Assembly (NCBI RefSeq): GCF_029017505.1
Contig: NZ_JAQGEI010000025.1
Span: forward strand, 1-64,000
Direction: 5' to 3'
Source of the DNA: Sedimenticola hydrogenitrophicus
GTDB taxonomy: Bacteria > Pseudomonadota > Gammaproteobacteria > Chromatiales > Chromatiaceae
DNA length: 64,000 bases
Positions 23,289-31,495 of this stretch are shown piece by piece. A model generated the notes under the pieces. It was not told the DNA's origin and searched no databases. It saw only the letters and a list, made by a program, of their open reading frames with translations. Positions within the stretch are counted from its first letter, which is position 1, and every line of letters starts with the position of its first letter. The translations under genes were made by a program, and so were the position numbers.

Positions 23289-24260
23289 TTGGAAAGCATA
23301 CAGATACGCCGCCATTTCAGTCGCAATATCCTGATTCGCATGATCATCCTGGGCGCCATCGGCGCCGGCGTGCTGTTCTGGAAACTCGATTTCATTATTG
23401 AAATCTACTTCCGCGACCAGCTCACCCCCACCGGCCTGATCATCAACGGCGCCATCCTCGCCCTGTTCACCCTCGGGCTGTTCAGGATCATCGGCATACT
23501 GGTCAGTTACGGGCTGGAAGAGCGGGCGGTGGTGCAGTTCATGGCCAACCTGCGGGACAAGGTCGACCCGCTCTACGAGGTCGCCGAACAGCGCATTATC
23601 GCGCGCCGCTACCGTACCCTGGAGGCGCTGCACAAGGCCAACACCCCGATCAATCACAACGCCCTGGCCACCACCCTGGTAGCGTCGGAAAGCACCCGCA
23701 ACAGTCTGCCGAAGTTCGTCAACAACACGCTGATCCTGAGCGGCGTGTTCGGCACCATCGTGTCGCTCTCCATCGCCCTGATCGGCGCCTCCGACCTGCT
23801 CGCCTCGGCAGTCAACGTCAACGGCATGGGACTGGTCATCCACGGCATGTCCACCGCGCTCTCGACCACCATCACCGCCATCGTCTGCTATATCTTCTTC
23901 GGCTATTTCTACATGAAGCTGACCGATGTGCAGACCAACCTGGTAAGCGGGGTGGAGCAGATCACCGCCGCCCACCTGATGCCGCGCTTCCAGATCCAGA
24001 CCGAGAGCGTGCTGTTTGAGTTCAGCGGACTGATCCGCTCGCTGCAGAGCCTGATCAGCAAGATGGAGGGGTCCCAGGTCTCGTTCCAGAACCTGGCCCA
24101 GGAGATGCAGCTCTCCCAGGGTAATATCCAGGCGCTCGAGCAATCCATCAGCCGGGCGATGCAACAGGCCTATGAGGAGCGCATCCAGCCCATCACCCGG
24201 GAGATGGAGGACATCAAGCGGCTGCTCAGGGACGGCTTCCGGCTGCACGAGGACATATGA
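23289..24260 (+). CDS. MotA/TolQ/ExbB-type proton channel protein
   Basis: This 323-residue inner-membrane protein resembles the channel subunit of proton-driven stators. Four helices can be seen: about residues 14-34, 46-68, 146-170 (TLILSGVFGTIVSLSIALIG) and 184-208 (GMSTALSTTITAIVCYIFFG). The last two match the MotA/ExbB core that lines the ion path. The first two helices are followed by a cytoplasmic loop of about 75 residues, and a helical, coiled-coil-prone tail runs from about 245 to the end. The likely start is a TTG at 23289 preceded by GGGGAA; a later ATG inside helix 1 would truncate it. It overlaps the MotB-like gene by ATGA, so the two form one unit. Confidence 0.82.
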   Translation: MESIQIRRHFSRNILIRMIILGAIGAGVLFWKLDFIIEIYFRDQLTPTGLIINGAILALFTLGLFRIIGILVSYGLEERAVVQFMANLRDKVDPLYEVAEQRIIARRYRTLEALHKANTPINHNALATTLVASESTRNSLPKFVNNTLILSGVFGTIVSLSIALIGASDLLASAVNVNGMGLVIHGMSTALSTTITAIVCYIFFGYFYMKLTDVQTNLVSGVEQITAAHLMPRFQIQTESVLFEFSGLIRSLQSLISKMEGSQVSFQNLAQEMQLSQGNIQALEQSISRAMQQAYEERIQPITREMEDIKRLLRDGFRLHEDI

Positions 24261-25330
24261 ACTCCGACAACAGCTTTGTCGATCTGCGGCTGAACCGCCA
24301 GGAGGGCCAGAACCAGGATAGCTTCTGGCCCTCCTTCACCGACATCATGACCGTGATCGTGATGATCTTCGTCATCGCCATGGTGGTCCTGTTGCTACGC
24401 AATATCGAGCTGGTCAATCAGCTGCGCGCCACCATGGAGGCGGAACGTGCCGCGGTGGAGCTGGCCAAGGCCACCGGCGAGGAGAAGGAGAGCCTGGCGC
24501 TGAAGCTGTTCGCGGCGGAAAACGACCTCTCCATGCTGCGCATGCGCCTGATGCAGCTGGAGGAGCAGCGCACGGAACAGGCCGGCACCATCGACACCCA
24601 GCATCGCGGCATCGTCCAGCTGCAGGCGGAAAACGAGTCGCTGCAACTGCTGCGCGACCAGCTCAACGCGGAGAATTTCACCCTCACCCAGCAGCTGAAG
24701 AAGCGGGACGCGCTGATCCAGCAGCAGCAACAGAACCTGGAGGATCTGCAGCAGACCCTGCTCGCGGCGCAACAACAGTTGAGCCGGTTCCAGGAGGAGA
24801 TCGCCTCCGCCCACTCGGCGCTGAATACGCTGGAGCAGAACTACGTCGCGGTGCAGGAGCAGCTGGCCCGGTTGCAGCAACGCTACAGCAGCCAGTCGGG
24901 TGAACTGCTGGCGGCCCGGGTCGCCGAGCGTGAGAGCGGCCGGCAACTGCAGACCCTGCAATCCGATTTCCAACAGCTCAAGGTCAAGTACGACAAACTG
25001 ATCCGGCCGGCCCGTTCACCCGCCGGACGCTACCTGGTGGAGGTACGCTACACCAAGCCGGACAACCGCATCCTGGTCGAATACCAGACCCAGCAGCAGC
25101 CGGGCTACCGGTCCGTCTCCCAGGAGCAGTTGGAGACGGTGCTCGCCGGGCTCAAGGAGCAGCAGGCCAATGGACTCTATATCAAGGTAATCTTCCCGGA
25201 GAACAGCGGGCTCACCTTCACCGAGGCGTGGGGCCTGACCTCCCATCTGCACGGCAGCTACGACTACTATTTCCAGGGCGGCGGCCCCGAACTGGTCCCG
25301 GTCCTGCCCACCCCCGACCAGGGTGAATGA
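24257..25330 (+). CDS. MotB-like single-pass protein with coiled coil, partner of the channel protein
   Basis: This 357-residue protein has the topology of MotB/ExbD-type stator subunits. A short cytoplasmic N terminus leads into FWPSFTDIMTVIVMIFVIAMVVLLL (about residues 23-47); Asp29 sits where MotB carries its proton-binding Asp. Residues about 50-245 are a long glutamine- and leucine-rich coiled coil. The C-terminal 100 residues (from RYLVEVRYTKPDNRIL) form a compact domain, but the OmpA-type peptidoglycan-binding signature is not apparent. Its start overlaps the channel stop codon. What this complex would drive is unknown; no flagellar, Tol or TonB genes are nearby. Confidence 0.8.
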   Translation: MNSDNSFVDLRLNRQEGQNQDSFWPSFTDIMTVIVMIFVIAMVVLLLRNIELVNQLRATMEAERAAVELAKATGEEKESLALKLFAAENDLSMLRMRLMQLEEQRTEQAGTIDTQHRGIVQLQAENESLQLLRDQLNAENFTLTQQLKKRDALIQQQQQNLEDLQQTLLAAQQQLSRFQEEIASAHSALNTLEQNYVAVQEQLARLQQRYSSQSGELLAARVAERESGRQLQTLQSDFQQLKVKYDKLIRPARSPAGRYLVEVRYTKPDNRILVEYQTQQQPGYRSVSQEQLETVLAGLKEQQANGLYIKVIFPENSGLTFTEAWGLTSHLHGSYDYYFQGGGPELVPVLPTPDQGE

Positions 25331-25462
25331 GCGTCGCAGCGGATGCCTCCGGGGATGGCCCCGGAACTTCGCTCGCCGCTTCACTTGATTCTGGCCTTGG
25401 TCCGGGGTTTTGTTGTTATACTCGAAGCCGAACGCCCATTATAACTATAAGCCGGTCCGAAT

Positions 25463-26452
25463 ATGCCAATACCCGTCATCATCTGTGACGACTCAAGCTT
25501 TGCCAGAAAACAGGTCACGCGCGCCCTGCCGTCCGGCTGGGACGTGGACCTGACATTCTGCGCCAACGGCCGGGAAGCGGTCGCGGCGATCGAGGCCGGC
25601 CAGGGGGACATCCTGCTGCTCGACCTGACCATGCCGGTGATGGACGGCTTCGAGGTGCTGGAGTACATCCGTAAACAGGATCTGCCCACGCTGCCCATCG
25701 TCATCTCCGGCGACATCCAGCCGGAGAGCTACAAACGGGTCATGGCGCTCGGCGCGGTCGCCTTTATCAAGAAGCCGGTGGACCCCGCCGAACTGACCCG
25801 GGTACTGGATGAGTTCGGGGTATTGGGTATCCTGACGGAGCAGGAGCTGCAGGCCACGGGCCAGGTCACCTTCACCGAGTGGGTGCAGGAGATCACCAAT
25901 GTGGCCATGGGACGGGCGGCGGACCTGCTGGTGCGGGTGGTCAATGAGAAAGTGGAGCTGACCATCCCCCACGTCAGCCTGCTGGAACGGGGCGAACTGG
26001 AGATGACCCTGAACGCCACCGCCCATGGCGACAGCTTCTCCTGCATCACCCAGGGATTCATCGGCGGCGGCATCTCCGGCGAGAATCTGCTGCTGTTCCA
26101 CGACACCGATATCCGCCATGTCGCCGAACTCCTCAACTTCGATCTCAACCACCTGGAAACCTCCAGCGAGATCGAACTCTACATGGATATTGCCAACGTG
26201 CTGGTCGGCGCCTTCCTCAAGGGCTTCGCCGAGCAGCTGGATATCTGTTTCAGCCAGGGGCATCCCCGCATCACCATCCACAGCCAGGACAGCGCCGTGA
26301 TCCTTGCCAACCACCAGGGACACGAGCGGATACTGACCATAGAGGTCAACTATGTGATCGGGGACAATCAGATCCGCTGTAATCAACTGGTGCTGATCAC
26401 ACCGGAATCCATTGCCGCGCTGAAGCTGCGCTCGGGCGAGGAGATTGGCTGA
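25463..26452 (+). CDS. Response regulator with C-terminal CheX/CheC-like phosphatase domain
   Basis: This 329-residue protein has an N-terminal receiver (about 1-120) with the acidic pair CDD, phosphoacceptor Asp in DILLLDLTMPVMDG, the threonine/serine position in IVISGD, and Lys in FIKKPVDP. The rest (about 140-325) resembles CheX/CheC phosphatases: one ExxN motif in FTEWVQEITNVAMGRA and a second copy in LYMDIANVLVGAFLKGF, where Asp replaces Glu. In CheC-like enzymes these residues dephosphorylate CheY, so this protein could dephosphorylate its own or a partner receiver. It lies 132 bp after the MotB-like gene and two bases before a PAS-GGDEF gene. No cognate histidine kinase is in the window. 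Confidence 0.87.
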   Translation: MPIPVIICDDSSFARKQVTRALPSGWDVDLTFCANGREAVAAIEAGQGDILLLDLTMPVMDGFEVLEYIRKQDLPTLPIVISGDIQPESYKRVMALGAVAFIKKPVDPAELTRVLDEFGVLGILTEQELQATGQVTFTEWVQEITNVAMGRAADLLVRVVNEKVELTIPHVSLLERGELEMTLNATAHGDSFSCITQGFIGGGISGENLLLFHDTDIRHVAELLNFDLNHLETSSEIELYMDIANVLVGAFLKGFAEQLDICFSQGHPRITIHSQDSAVILANHQGHERILTIEVNYVIGDNQIRCNQLVLITPESIAALKLRSGEEIG

Positions 26453-26454
26453 TC

Positions 26455-27417
26455 ATGGGTTCGCTCAACGACGATATTTCAGAGATGCACCTGCTGTTGG
26501 GGATCATCCACAATGTGGATGTGGGCCTGGTGGTGCTCGACCGCGACTACCGGATCAAGATCTGGAACCATTTCATGTGGAACCACAGCGGCATCCACCC
26601 CTTTACCCTGACCGACAAGAACCTGTTCGAGGAGTTTCCGGAGCTGCCGGTCAAGTGGTTGCAGAAAAAGCTGGATACGGTATTCCTGCTCAACAACCGG
26701 GCGTTCTCCTCCTGGCAGCAGCGCCCCTATATCGTCCGTTTCAACAGCTATAACCCGATCACCGGCCGTTCGGACACCATGTTTCAGAACATGACCATCT
26801 TCCCACTGACCGGTATCTCGGGTGAGGTGGAGCATGTCTGCCTAATGCTGTACGACGCCACCGATGCCGCCCTGGACGAGCGGGCGCTGCAGTCGGCCAA
26901 TGAAGAGCTGGACCGGTTGGGACGCACCGACGGCCTGACCGGCCTGTACAACCGCCGCGCCTGGGAGCACCACCTGGAGAATGAATTCAAGCGTTTTCCG
27001 CGTAGCGGCAAACCGCGCACCCTGGTGATGTTCGATATCGACCACTTCAAGAAGGTGAACGACACCTACGGCCACCAGGCCGGCGATGAGGTGATCCGCA
27101 TCACCTCGGCCCTGCTGCAGGAGACCAAGCGGGAGATCGACATCGCCGGTCGTTACGGCGGTGAGGAGTTCTGCGTCATCCTGCTGGATACCGACTGCCA
27201 GGGCGGCAGGATCTTCGCGGAGCGTCTGCGCCACGCAGTGGAGACGACCCGGGTGAATTACGACGGCCAGGAGATCCGCTTCCGCATCAGCCTGGGAGTG
27301 GCCGAGATCCGTGAGGACTTAGCCAACCACAGCGTATGGCTGGAACAGGCGGACAAGGCGCTCTACCAGTCCAAGGAGGGCGGCCGAAACCGCACCACGC
27401 TCTACACGGCGGAGTAA
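26455..27417 (+). CDS. PAS-GGDEF diguanylate cyclase
   Basis: This 320-residue protein is predicted to make cyclic di-GMP. Residues about 10-135 form a PAS-like sensory domain (VDVGLVVLDRDYRIKIWNHF is the family's strand-turn pattern). The GGDEF domain spans about 150-318, beginning RTDGLTGLYNRRAWEHHL, with MFDIDHFKKVNDTYGHQAGDEV and the active-site loop RYGGEEFCVIL. An inhibitory RxxD (REID) sits five residues before GGEEF, so product feedback is expected. It follows the receiver-CheX gene by two bases and is probably co-translated, which places cyclic di-GMP output downstream of that regulator. No membrane segment is seen. Confidence 0.93.
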   Translation: MGSLNDDISEMHLLLGIIHNVDVGLVVLDRDYRIKIWNHFMWNHSGIHPFTLTDKNLFEEFPELPVKWLQKKLDTVFLLNNRAFSSWQQRPYIVRFNSYNPITGRSDTMFQNMTIFPLTGISGEVEHVCLMLYDATDAALDERALQSANEELDRLGRTDGLTGLYNRRAWEHHLENEFKRFPRSGKPRTLVMFDIDHFKKVNDTYGHQAGDEVIRITSALLQETKREIDIAGRYGGEEFCVILLDTDCQGGRIFAERLRHAVETTRVNYDGQEIRFRISLGVAEIREDLANHSVWLEQADKALYQSKEGGRNRTTLYTAE

Positions 27418-27494
27418 GGACCATCCGGCGGGCACGGCCCGGCTACGGCTGGTGCCGAAGCAATGCGGGAACGGCAAGACCGCCCATATCCGAA

Positions 27495-27524
27495 CCACGG
27501 ATCCACACGGATGGACACAGATGG
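27495..27524 (+). repeat. CCACGGAT-type repeat, left copy
   Basis: The unit reads CCACGGATCCACACGGATGG and continues with ACACAGATGG. The reverse complement of a very similar unit occurs at 27751-27783. Internally it repeats the motif ACACGGAT. Confidence 0.7.
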
Positions 27525-27582
27525 GTTCACCCTGCCGGGCACATGCATGCCCCTGCCCGACCAACTGCCTACCGGGGCTTCC

Positions 27583-27750
27583 CTAGGAGCCTGTCGGATT
27601 TAACACTAACCTACTGCGGAAAAGCCGAATTTGGCCATATTTTCCGATCTTTCTCGTTAAATAGGTCCACTATTCGCCTCGAAAGATCAAAAAATCTGGC
27701 TCAAATCGGCTTTCCCTCGCTACGGTCGGTCAAACCCGACAGGCTCCTAG
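27583..27750. mobile_element. MITE-like hairpin element (168 bp)
   Basis: The element has 19-bp inverted termini with one mismatch: CTAGGAGCCTGTCGGATTT at the left and its near reverse complement at the right. The inner arms are also imperfectly complementary (AAAGCCGA...GATCTTTC against GAAAGATC...TCGGCTTT), so almost the whole element can fold into one long stem. There is no reading frame. It is AT-richer than the surrounding DNA. Non-autonomous transposition by an element elsewhere in the genome is the likely origin. Confidence 0.8.
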
Positions 27751-27783
27751 CCAAAATCCGTGTGTATCCGTGTCCATCCGTGG
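27751..27783 (-). repeat. CCACGGAT-type repeat, right copy (inverted)
   Basis: This is the reverse-oriented partner of 27495-27524; it ends in GTGTCCATCCGTGG and starts immediately after the MITE-like element. The two copies face each other. Confidence 0.7.
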
Positions 27784-27870
27784 TGCTTCCTAAGCCATAG
27801 GGGATCCCGTAGGCACCGTGATTTGTTGGATTGTCCCGGCAGGCACGGCCCGCCCCATGGAAATACCGAC

Positions 27871-28566
27871 TTATCCCGCCCGGGATTCGCCCGGTCTGGA
27901 CGCCACCTTGTCGCGCAGATAGACCGGCGCGGCCAGCTCCGCCGCCACCGACTCGCCACGGGCAAAACCGGCCGTACCCAGCAGCGCCACGTCGTGGGCA
28001 CTGCAGAGCAGATCCGCATTCACCTCCCCGACCGCGTCACCCAGCCGCTGGTCCAACAGATCCCGGTAGCTACCCCAACCGGCCCCGACACCCTGCCAGC
28101 CGCCACCGTCCGGCAAGGTCACCCGGTCGGGCGCGCACACCTCATCGGCCACCCGGGCCGAAACCAGGCCCTGGGCATCCACTTCATAGGCACCCCAGTA
28201 GACCTCCCGCATGCGCGCGTCGTAGGCCGGCAGCAGACGCCGCCAACCCAGCTCGCGGAAGCCCCGCTGCGCCAGAGCGGCCAGGGTGGATACCGGGACC
28301 ACCGGCAGATCGGCGGCGAAGGCGGCGCCCTGCGCCACACCCACCGCTATGCGCACCCCGGTGAAGGCGCCGGGCCCGCGGCCGAAGGCGATGGCATCCA
28401 GCGCCGCGAGTGTCACCCCGGCCTCGGCCAGCAGCTCATCCAGCATCGGCAATATCAGTTGACTGTGCATGCGCGGTTGCACCTGGTAACGCTCGATGAC
28501 GTTCCCGTCGATCAACAACGCGGCGGAACAGGCTTCAGTGGCGGTTTCCAGGGCAAGTATCTTCAT
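27871..28566 (-). CDS. tsaB: tRNA threonylcarbamoyladenosine biosynthesis protein TsaB
   Basis: This 231-residue protein is the ASKHA-fold partner that binds TsaD and TsaE in making the t6A modification on tRNAs decoding ANN codons. It starts MKILALETATEACSAALLIDG, the family's N-terminal signature, followed by HSQLILPMLDELLAEAGV and the conserved AIAFGRGPGAFTGVRIAVGVAQGAA around residues 62-87. The C-terminal half is variable, as usual for TsaB. Length agrees with the family. It is monocistronic here. Confidence 0.96.
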   Translation of the reverse strand: MKILALETATEACSAALLIDGNVIERYQVQPRMHSQLILPMLDELLAEAGVTLAALDAIAFGRGPGAFTGVRIAVGVAQGAAFAADLPVVPVSTLAALAQRGFRELGWRRLLPAYDARMREVYWGAYEVDAQGLVSARVADEVCAPDRVTLPDGGGWQGVGAGWGSYRDLLDQRLGDAVGEVNADLLCSAHDVALLGTAGFARGESVAAELAAPVYLRDKVASRPGESRAG

Positions 28567-28931
28567 GGCGACCGATTGTAGCCCAGCTCCTGTCGAAAGT
28601 GGCTTTTTTTGCTGACCGCGCCACCCGGATCATGCATCCATTCCACCACTCGACACAGTGACTCCAGCCCCCCGCTGCCTGCTATGCTTAATTTATAACC
28701 ACTTGGACAGTACCGCTGACTTTGGCGTTGCTGCGGAGCGGGTCGCTGACGCTACCGTCCCTTATCAGGTTCCTAGCGACCCTTCCCCGGTCCCGCCCGC
28801 GCCCCGGCTACGGGTGTGGCCGGCAATTATCGCACACGTCCTGTGTGGCGCCGGGTAGGGTTTACCGTGTGATGCCCGGAATACCATTCGACCAAGAGCG
28901 ACTCCCCGCTACGAGCGGTACCGACACGACG
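28567..28931. other. Intergenic region between tsaB and the nicotinate phosphoribosyltransferase gene
   Basis: These 365 bp between two divergent genes should hold both promoters. A plausible plus-strand -10 (TATGCT) lies at about 28682-28687, but its -35 is unclear. If translation of the next gene begins at the in-frame ATG at 28872, the region shortens to about 305 bp. I see no RNA gene or repeat. Confidence 0.45.
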
Positions 28932-30269
28932 ATGCCAGGCCAGGGGCTCGCCCTGTTCACGGATCTCTACGAGCTGACCATGCTTCAGGCCTACCTCGAG
29001 GAGGGCCTGACCGAACCGGCGGTTTTCAGTCTGTCCGTACGCCGCCTCCCGGCACGCCGCAACTACCTGCTCGCCTGCGGCATGGACAGCGTGATCGGGT
29101 ATCTGCAGCAGCTGCGTTTCCGCGACGACGATCTCGCCTATCTCGCCTCGCTCCAACTGTTCAGCGACCGGTTCTTGTCCTGGCTCGGCGCATTCCGCTT
29201 CAGCGGGGAGATGCAAGCCGTTCCCGAGGGCACACCGGTGTTCGCCAATGAACCCATACTCGAGGTTTCGGCACCGCTGCCGGAGGCGCAACTCATCGAG
29301 ACGCTGATCATGAACCAGGTGCACCTGCAGACCGTGCTGGCCTCCAAGGCGGCCCGGGTGGTGGCCGCGGCGCAGGGGCGGCCGGTGATCGATTTCGGCG
29401 CCCGGCGCATGCATGGCCTCGATGCCGCGCTGAAGGCCGCCCGGGCGTTTTATATCGGCGGGGTCACGGCGACGTCGAATGTATTGGCCGGCAAGCACTA
29501 CGCTATCCCGGTCGCCGGCACCATGGCGCACAGCTACGTGCAGGCGCACGAGGACGAGGCGGCGGCATTCCGCGCATTCGCGCGACTCTATCCGCAAACC
29601 ATACTGCTGGTGGACACCTACGATACGCTGGCCGGCGTGGGCAAGGTCATCGAGCTGGCCCAGGCGCCCGGCAACGACTTCCAGGTGCGCGGGGTGCGGC
29701 TCGACTCCGGCGATCTCGCGCAGCTCGCCGGCGCGGCGCGGCACCTGCTCGACGCTGCCGGTTTGCAGCGGGTCGAGATCTTCGCCAGCGGCGGGCTCGA
29801 CGAGGAAGCCATTGCCGGCCTGCTGGCGTCCGGCGCCCCCATCGACGGCTTCGGGGTGGGCACCCACATGGGCGTCTCCAGCGATGCCCCCGATCTGGAT
29901 ATCGCCTACAAGCTGTGCGAGTACGCGGGCGAAGGGCGCTTGAAGCTCTCCTCGGGAAAGCCGGTGCTGCCGGGACCCAAACAGGTTTTCCGGGTGCTGG
30001 AAGGCGAACGCGCCGTGCGCGACATCATCGCACGCCGCGACGAGCACTGTCCTGGATCCGCGCTGCTGGAACCGGTAATGCGCAATGGCACCCGGGTCTC
30101 GACGACCCGGCCGCTGGCCCAGATCCGCGCCTATGCGCGTGCGCAGATAGAGCGCCTGCCCGCCGCCGTGCGGGCGAACACGCCCGCCACCCCGCCCTAT
30201 CCGGTGACGGTGAGCGCGGAACTGTCGCGGTTCCAACACCACGTCAGGGATAAAGTGGCGCATTTATGA
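28932..30269 (+). CDS. pncB: Nicotinate phosphoribosyltransferase
   Basis: This enzyme of about 445 residues joins nicotinate and PRPP to give nicotinate mononucleotide in NAD salvage. The N terminus ALFTDLYELTMLQAYLEEG is diagnostic. Other conserved parts are NEPILEVSAPLPEAQLIETLI, DFGARRMHGLDAALKAARAF, GTMAHSYVQAHEDEAAAF, and VRLDSGDLAQLAGAAR, where the phosphoribosyl group binds. I choose the ATG at 28932 because family members begin a few residues before the TDLYELTM motif; an in-frame ATG at 28872 has a GGGTAGGG upstream and cannot be excluded. The nicotinamidase gene follows 21 bp later, giving a two-step salvage operon. Confidence 0.94.
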   Translation: MPGQGLALFTDLYELTMLQAYLEEGLTEPAVFSLSVRRLPARRNYLLACGMDSVIGYLQQLRFRDDDLAYLASLQLFSDRFLSWLGAFRFSGEMQAVPEGTPVFANEPILEVSAPLPEAQLIETLIMNQVHLQTVLASKAARVVAAAQGRPVIDFGARRMHGLDAALKAARAFYIGGVTATSNVLAGKHYAIPVAGTMAHSYVQAHEDEAAAFRAFARLYPQTILLVDTYDTLAGVGKVIELAQAPGNDFQVRGVRLDSGDLAQLAGAARHLLDAAGLQRVEIFASGGLDEEAIAGLLASGAPIDGFGVGTHMGVSSDAPDLDIAYKLCEYAGEGRLKLSSGKPVLPGPKQVFRVLEGERAVRDIIARRDEHCPGSALLEPVMRNGTRVSTTRPLAQIRAYARAQIERLPAAVRANTPATPPYPVTVSAELSRFQHHVRDKVAHL

Positions 30270-30290
30270 CCAGGCAACTGGAGGCGCAAC

Positions 30291-30878
30291 ATGGATCACA
30301 TCGAAGAGTTACTGCAACCGGGGGATGGCCTGCTTCTGGTGGATGTCCAGAATGATTTCTGCCCCGGGGGTGCGCTTCCGATCAGCGGCGGTGACGGGAT
30401 CGTCCCCCTGCTCAATCACTGGATTGCCGCGGCTAGCGCCAGGGGGGTGCCGATCTATGCCTCGCGTGACTGGCACCCGGCCGGCCACATCAGCTTCCAG
30501 GAGCAAGGCGGACCCTGGCCGGTGCATTGCCTGCAGGACACGCCGGGGGCGATGTTCCATCCCGACCTGCAACTGCCGGGGTCCGTGGTAAAGGTCACCA
30601 AGGGCGTACGCTTCGACCATGACCAGAACTCCGCGCTCGACGCAACCGGGCTGGAGGTCCGGCTGCGCCGCGATGGGGTCAGGCGGTTGTGGATCGGCGG
30701 GCTGGCCGAGGACGTCTGCGTGCGGGCCAGCGTGCTCGACGCCCTGCAGGCGGGTTTTGCGGTCGTGCTGATCGGTGACGGCACACGCCCGGTGACCTGG
30801 GAGAATGGCGTCAAGGCACGCCGGGAGATGCAGGACGCCGGTGCCGAGGTGCACATCACGGGACCAACCGGTCGGTGA
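30291..30878 (+). CDS. pncA: Nicotinamidase (isochorismatase fold)
   Basis: This 195-residue enzyme hydrolyses nicotinamide to nicotinate and ammonia. The catalytic triad is visible: Asp in LLLVDVQNDFCPGG (about residue 18), Lys in VVKVTKGVRFD (about 102), and Cys in GGLAEDVCVRASVLDAL (about 146). The metal site is in SRDWHPAGHISF, with Asp and two His. GGAGG precedes the ATG. It directly follows the nicotinate phosphoribosyltransferase gene, so its product is the next enzyme's substrate. Confidence 0.95.
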   Translation: MDHIEELLQPGDGLLLVDVQNDFCPGGALPISGGDGIVPLLNHWIAAASARGVPIYASRDWHPAGHISFQEQGGPWPVHCLQDTPGAMFHPDLQLPGSVVKVTKGVRFDHDQNSALDATGLEVRLRRDGVRRLWIGGLAEDVCVRASVLDALQAGFAVVLIGDGTRPVTWENGVKARREMQDAGAEVHITGPTGR

Positions 30879-31007
30879 TGCCGCGGGTACGCGATGCCGC
30901 GATCGCGAGCCAGGTCCGGCCTGTGGGCGAAGGGCGCGTTTCATCGGCGCCTGGAATATTTTCCGCCTACAATTGGGGATAGATTCATTCCGAGTAGGGA
31001 GCCCGTT

Positions 31008-31400
31008 ATGTACTTTGGCAAGAAATATGAAACCGCGCGGCCAGGGGGGAGTGTCGCCGACGAGCGCCGGGCGATCCTGCGCCGCCACCTGATCTATTAC
31101 CTGCGGGTATGGGACACCGCAACGGACCAGCTGCTCGGGCATATCGTGGATATCAACACCGACGGCCTGATGCTGATCAGCGAGAAACCGATCGAAACCG
31201 GCAAGCCGTTCGACCTGGAGATCCGCTGTCAGGGCATCGCGGGCGCACCGGAGACGATCCGCTTTGCCGCGGTCAGCCGCTGGAGCAACAACGACGTCAA
31301 CAGCGCCTTCTACGATACCGGCTTCCAGCTGGTCGATCCCTCGGAAGAGATCCTGGAACCGATCCGCCAGATGATCCGCCAGTACGGCTTCGGCGACTGA
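31008..31400 (+). CDS. PilZ domain protein (probable cyclic di-GMP receptor)
   Basis: This 130-residue protein is a stand-alone PilZ domain. The arginine-rich switch region (DERRAILRRHLIYYLRVWD) precedes the beta barrel, and the second motif appears as VDINTDGLMLIS, close to the DxSxxG consensus but with Asn in the Ser/Ala position. TAGGGAG lies before the ATG at 31008; an earlier frame start lacks such a site. It may sense the product of the two GGDEF proteins in this window, though no physical link is shown. Its effect is unknown. Confidence 0.85.
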   Translation: MYFGKKYETARPGGSVADERRAILRRHLIYYLRVWDTATDQLLGHIVDINTDGLMLISEKPIETGKPFDLEIRCQGIAGAPETIRFAAVSRWSNNDVNSAFYDTGFQLVDPSEEILEPIRQMIRQYGFGD

Positions 31401-31495
31401 GTCGCGGCGCATCCAATCAGCCATTCCCCAATGGCGGGCCGCGCCCGCCGCCACGTTACCCCGTACAGGCACGGCGCCCACGGAGCGCCCAAGGT

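Larger units (their letters stand above)
27418..27870. other. Repeat-filled intergenic region after the GGDEF gene
   Basis: No gene is supported in these 453 bp. The region holds an inverted pair of a CCACGGAT-rich repeat at 27495-27524 and 27751-27783, and between them a hairpin-forming MITE-like element at 27583-27750. Both neighbouring genes, the cyclase and tsaB, end here (convergent ends), which is a common safe site for such elements. Confidence 0.8.

Noticed and set aside
23289-25330. Zorya anti-phage system
   Set aside because: ZorA/ZorB also resemble MotA/MotB, but no ZorC, ZorD or ZorE gene is present, and the MotB-like protein lacks a visible OmpA domain.
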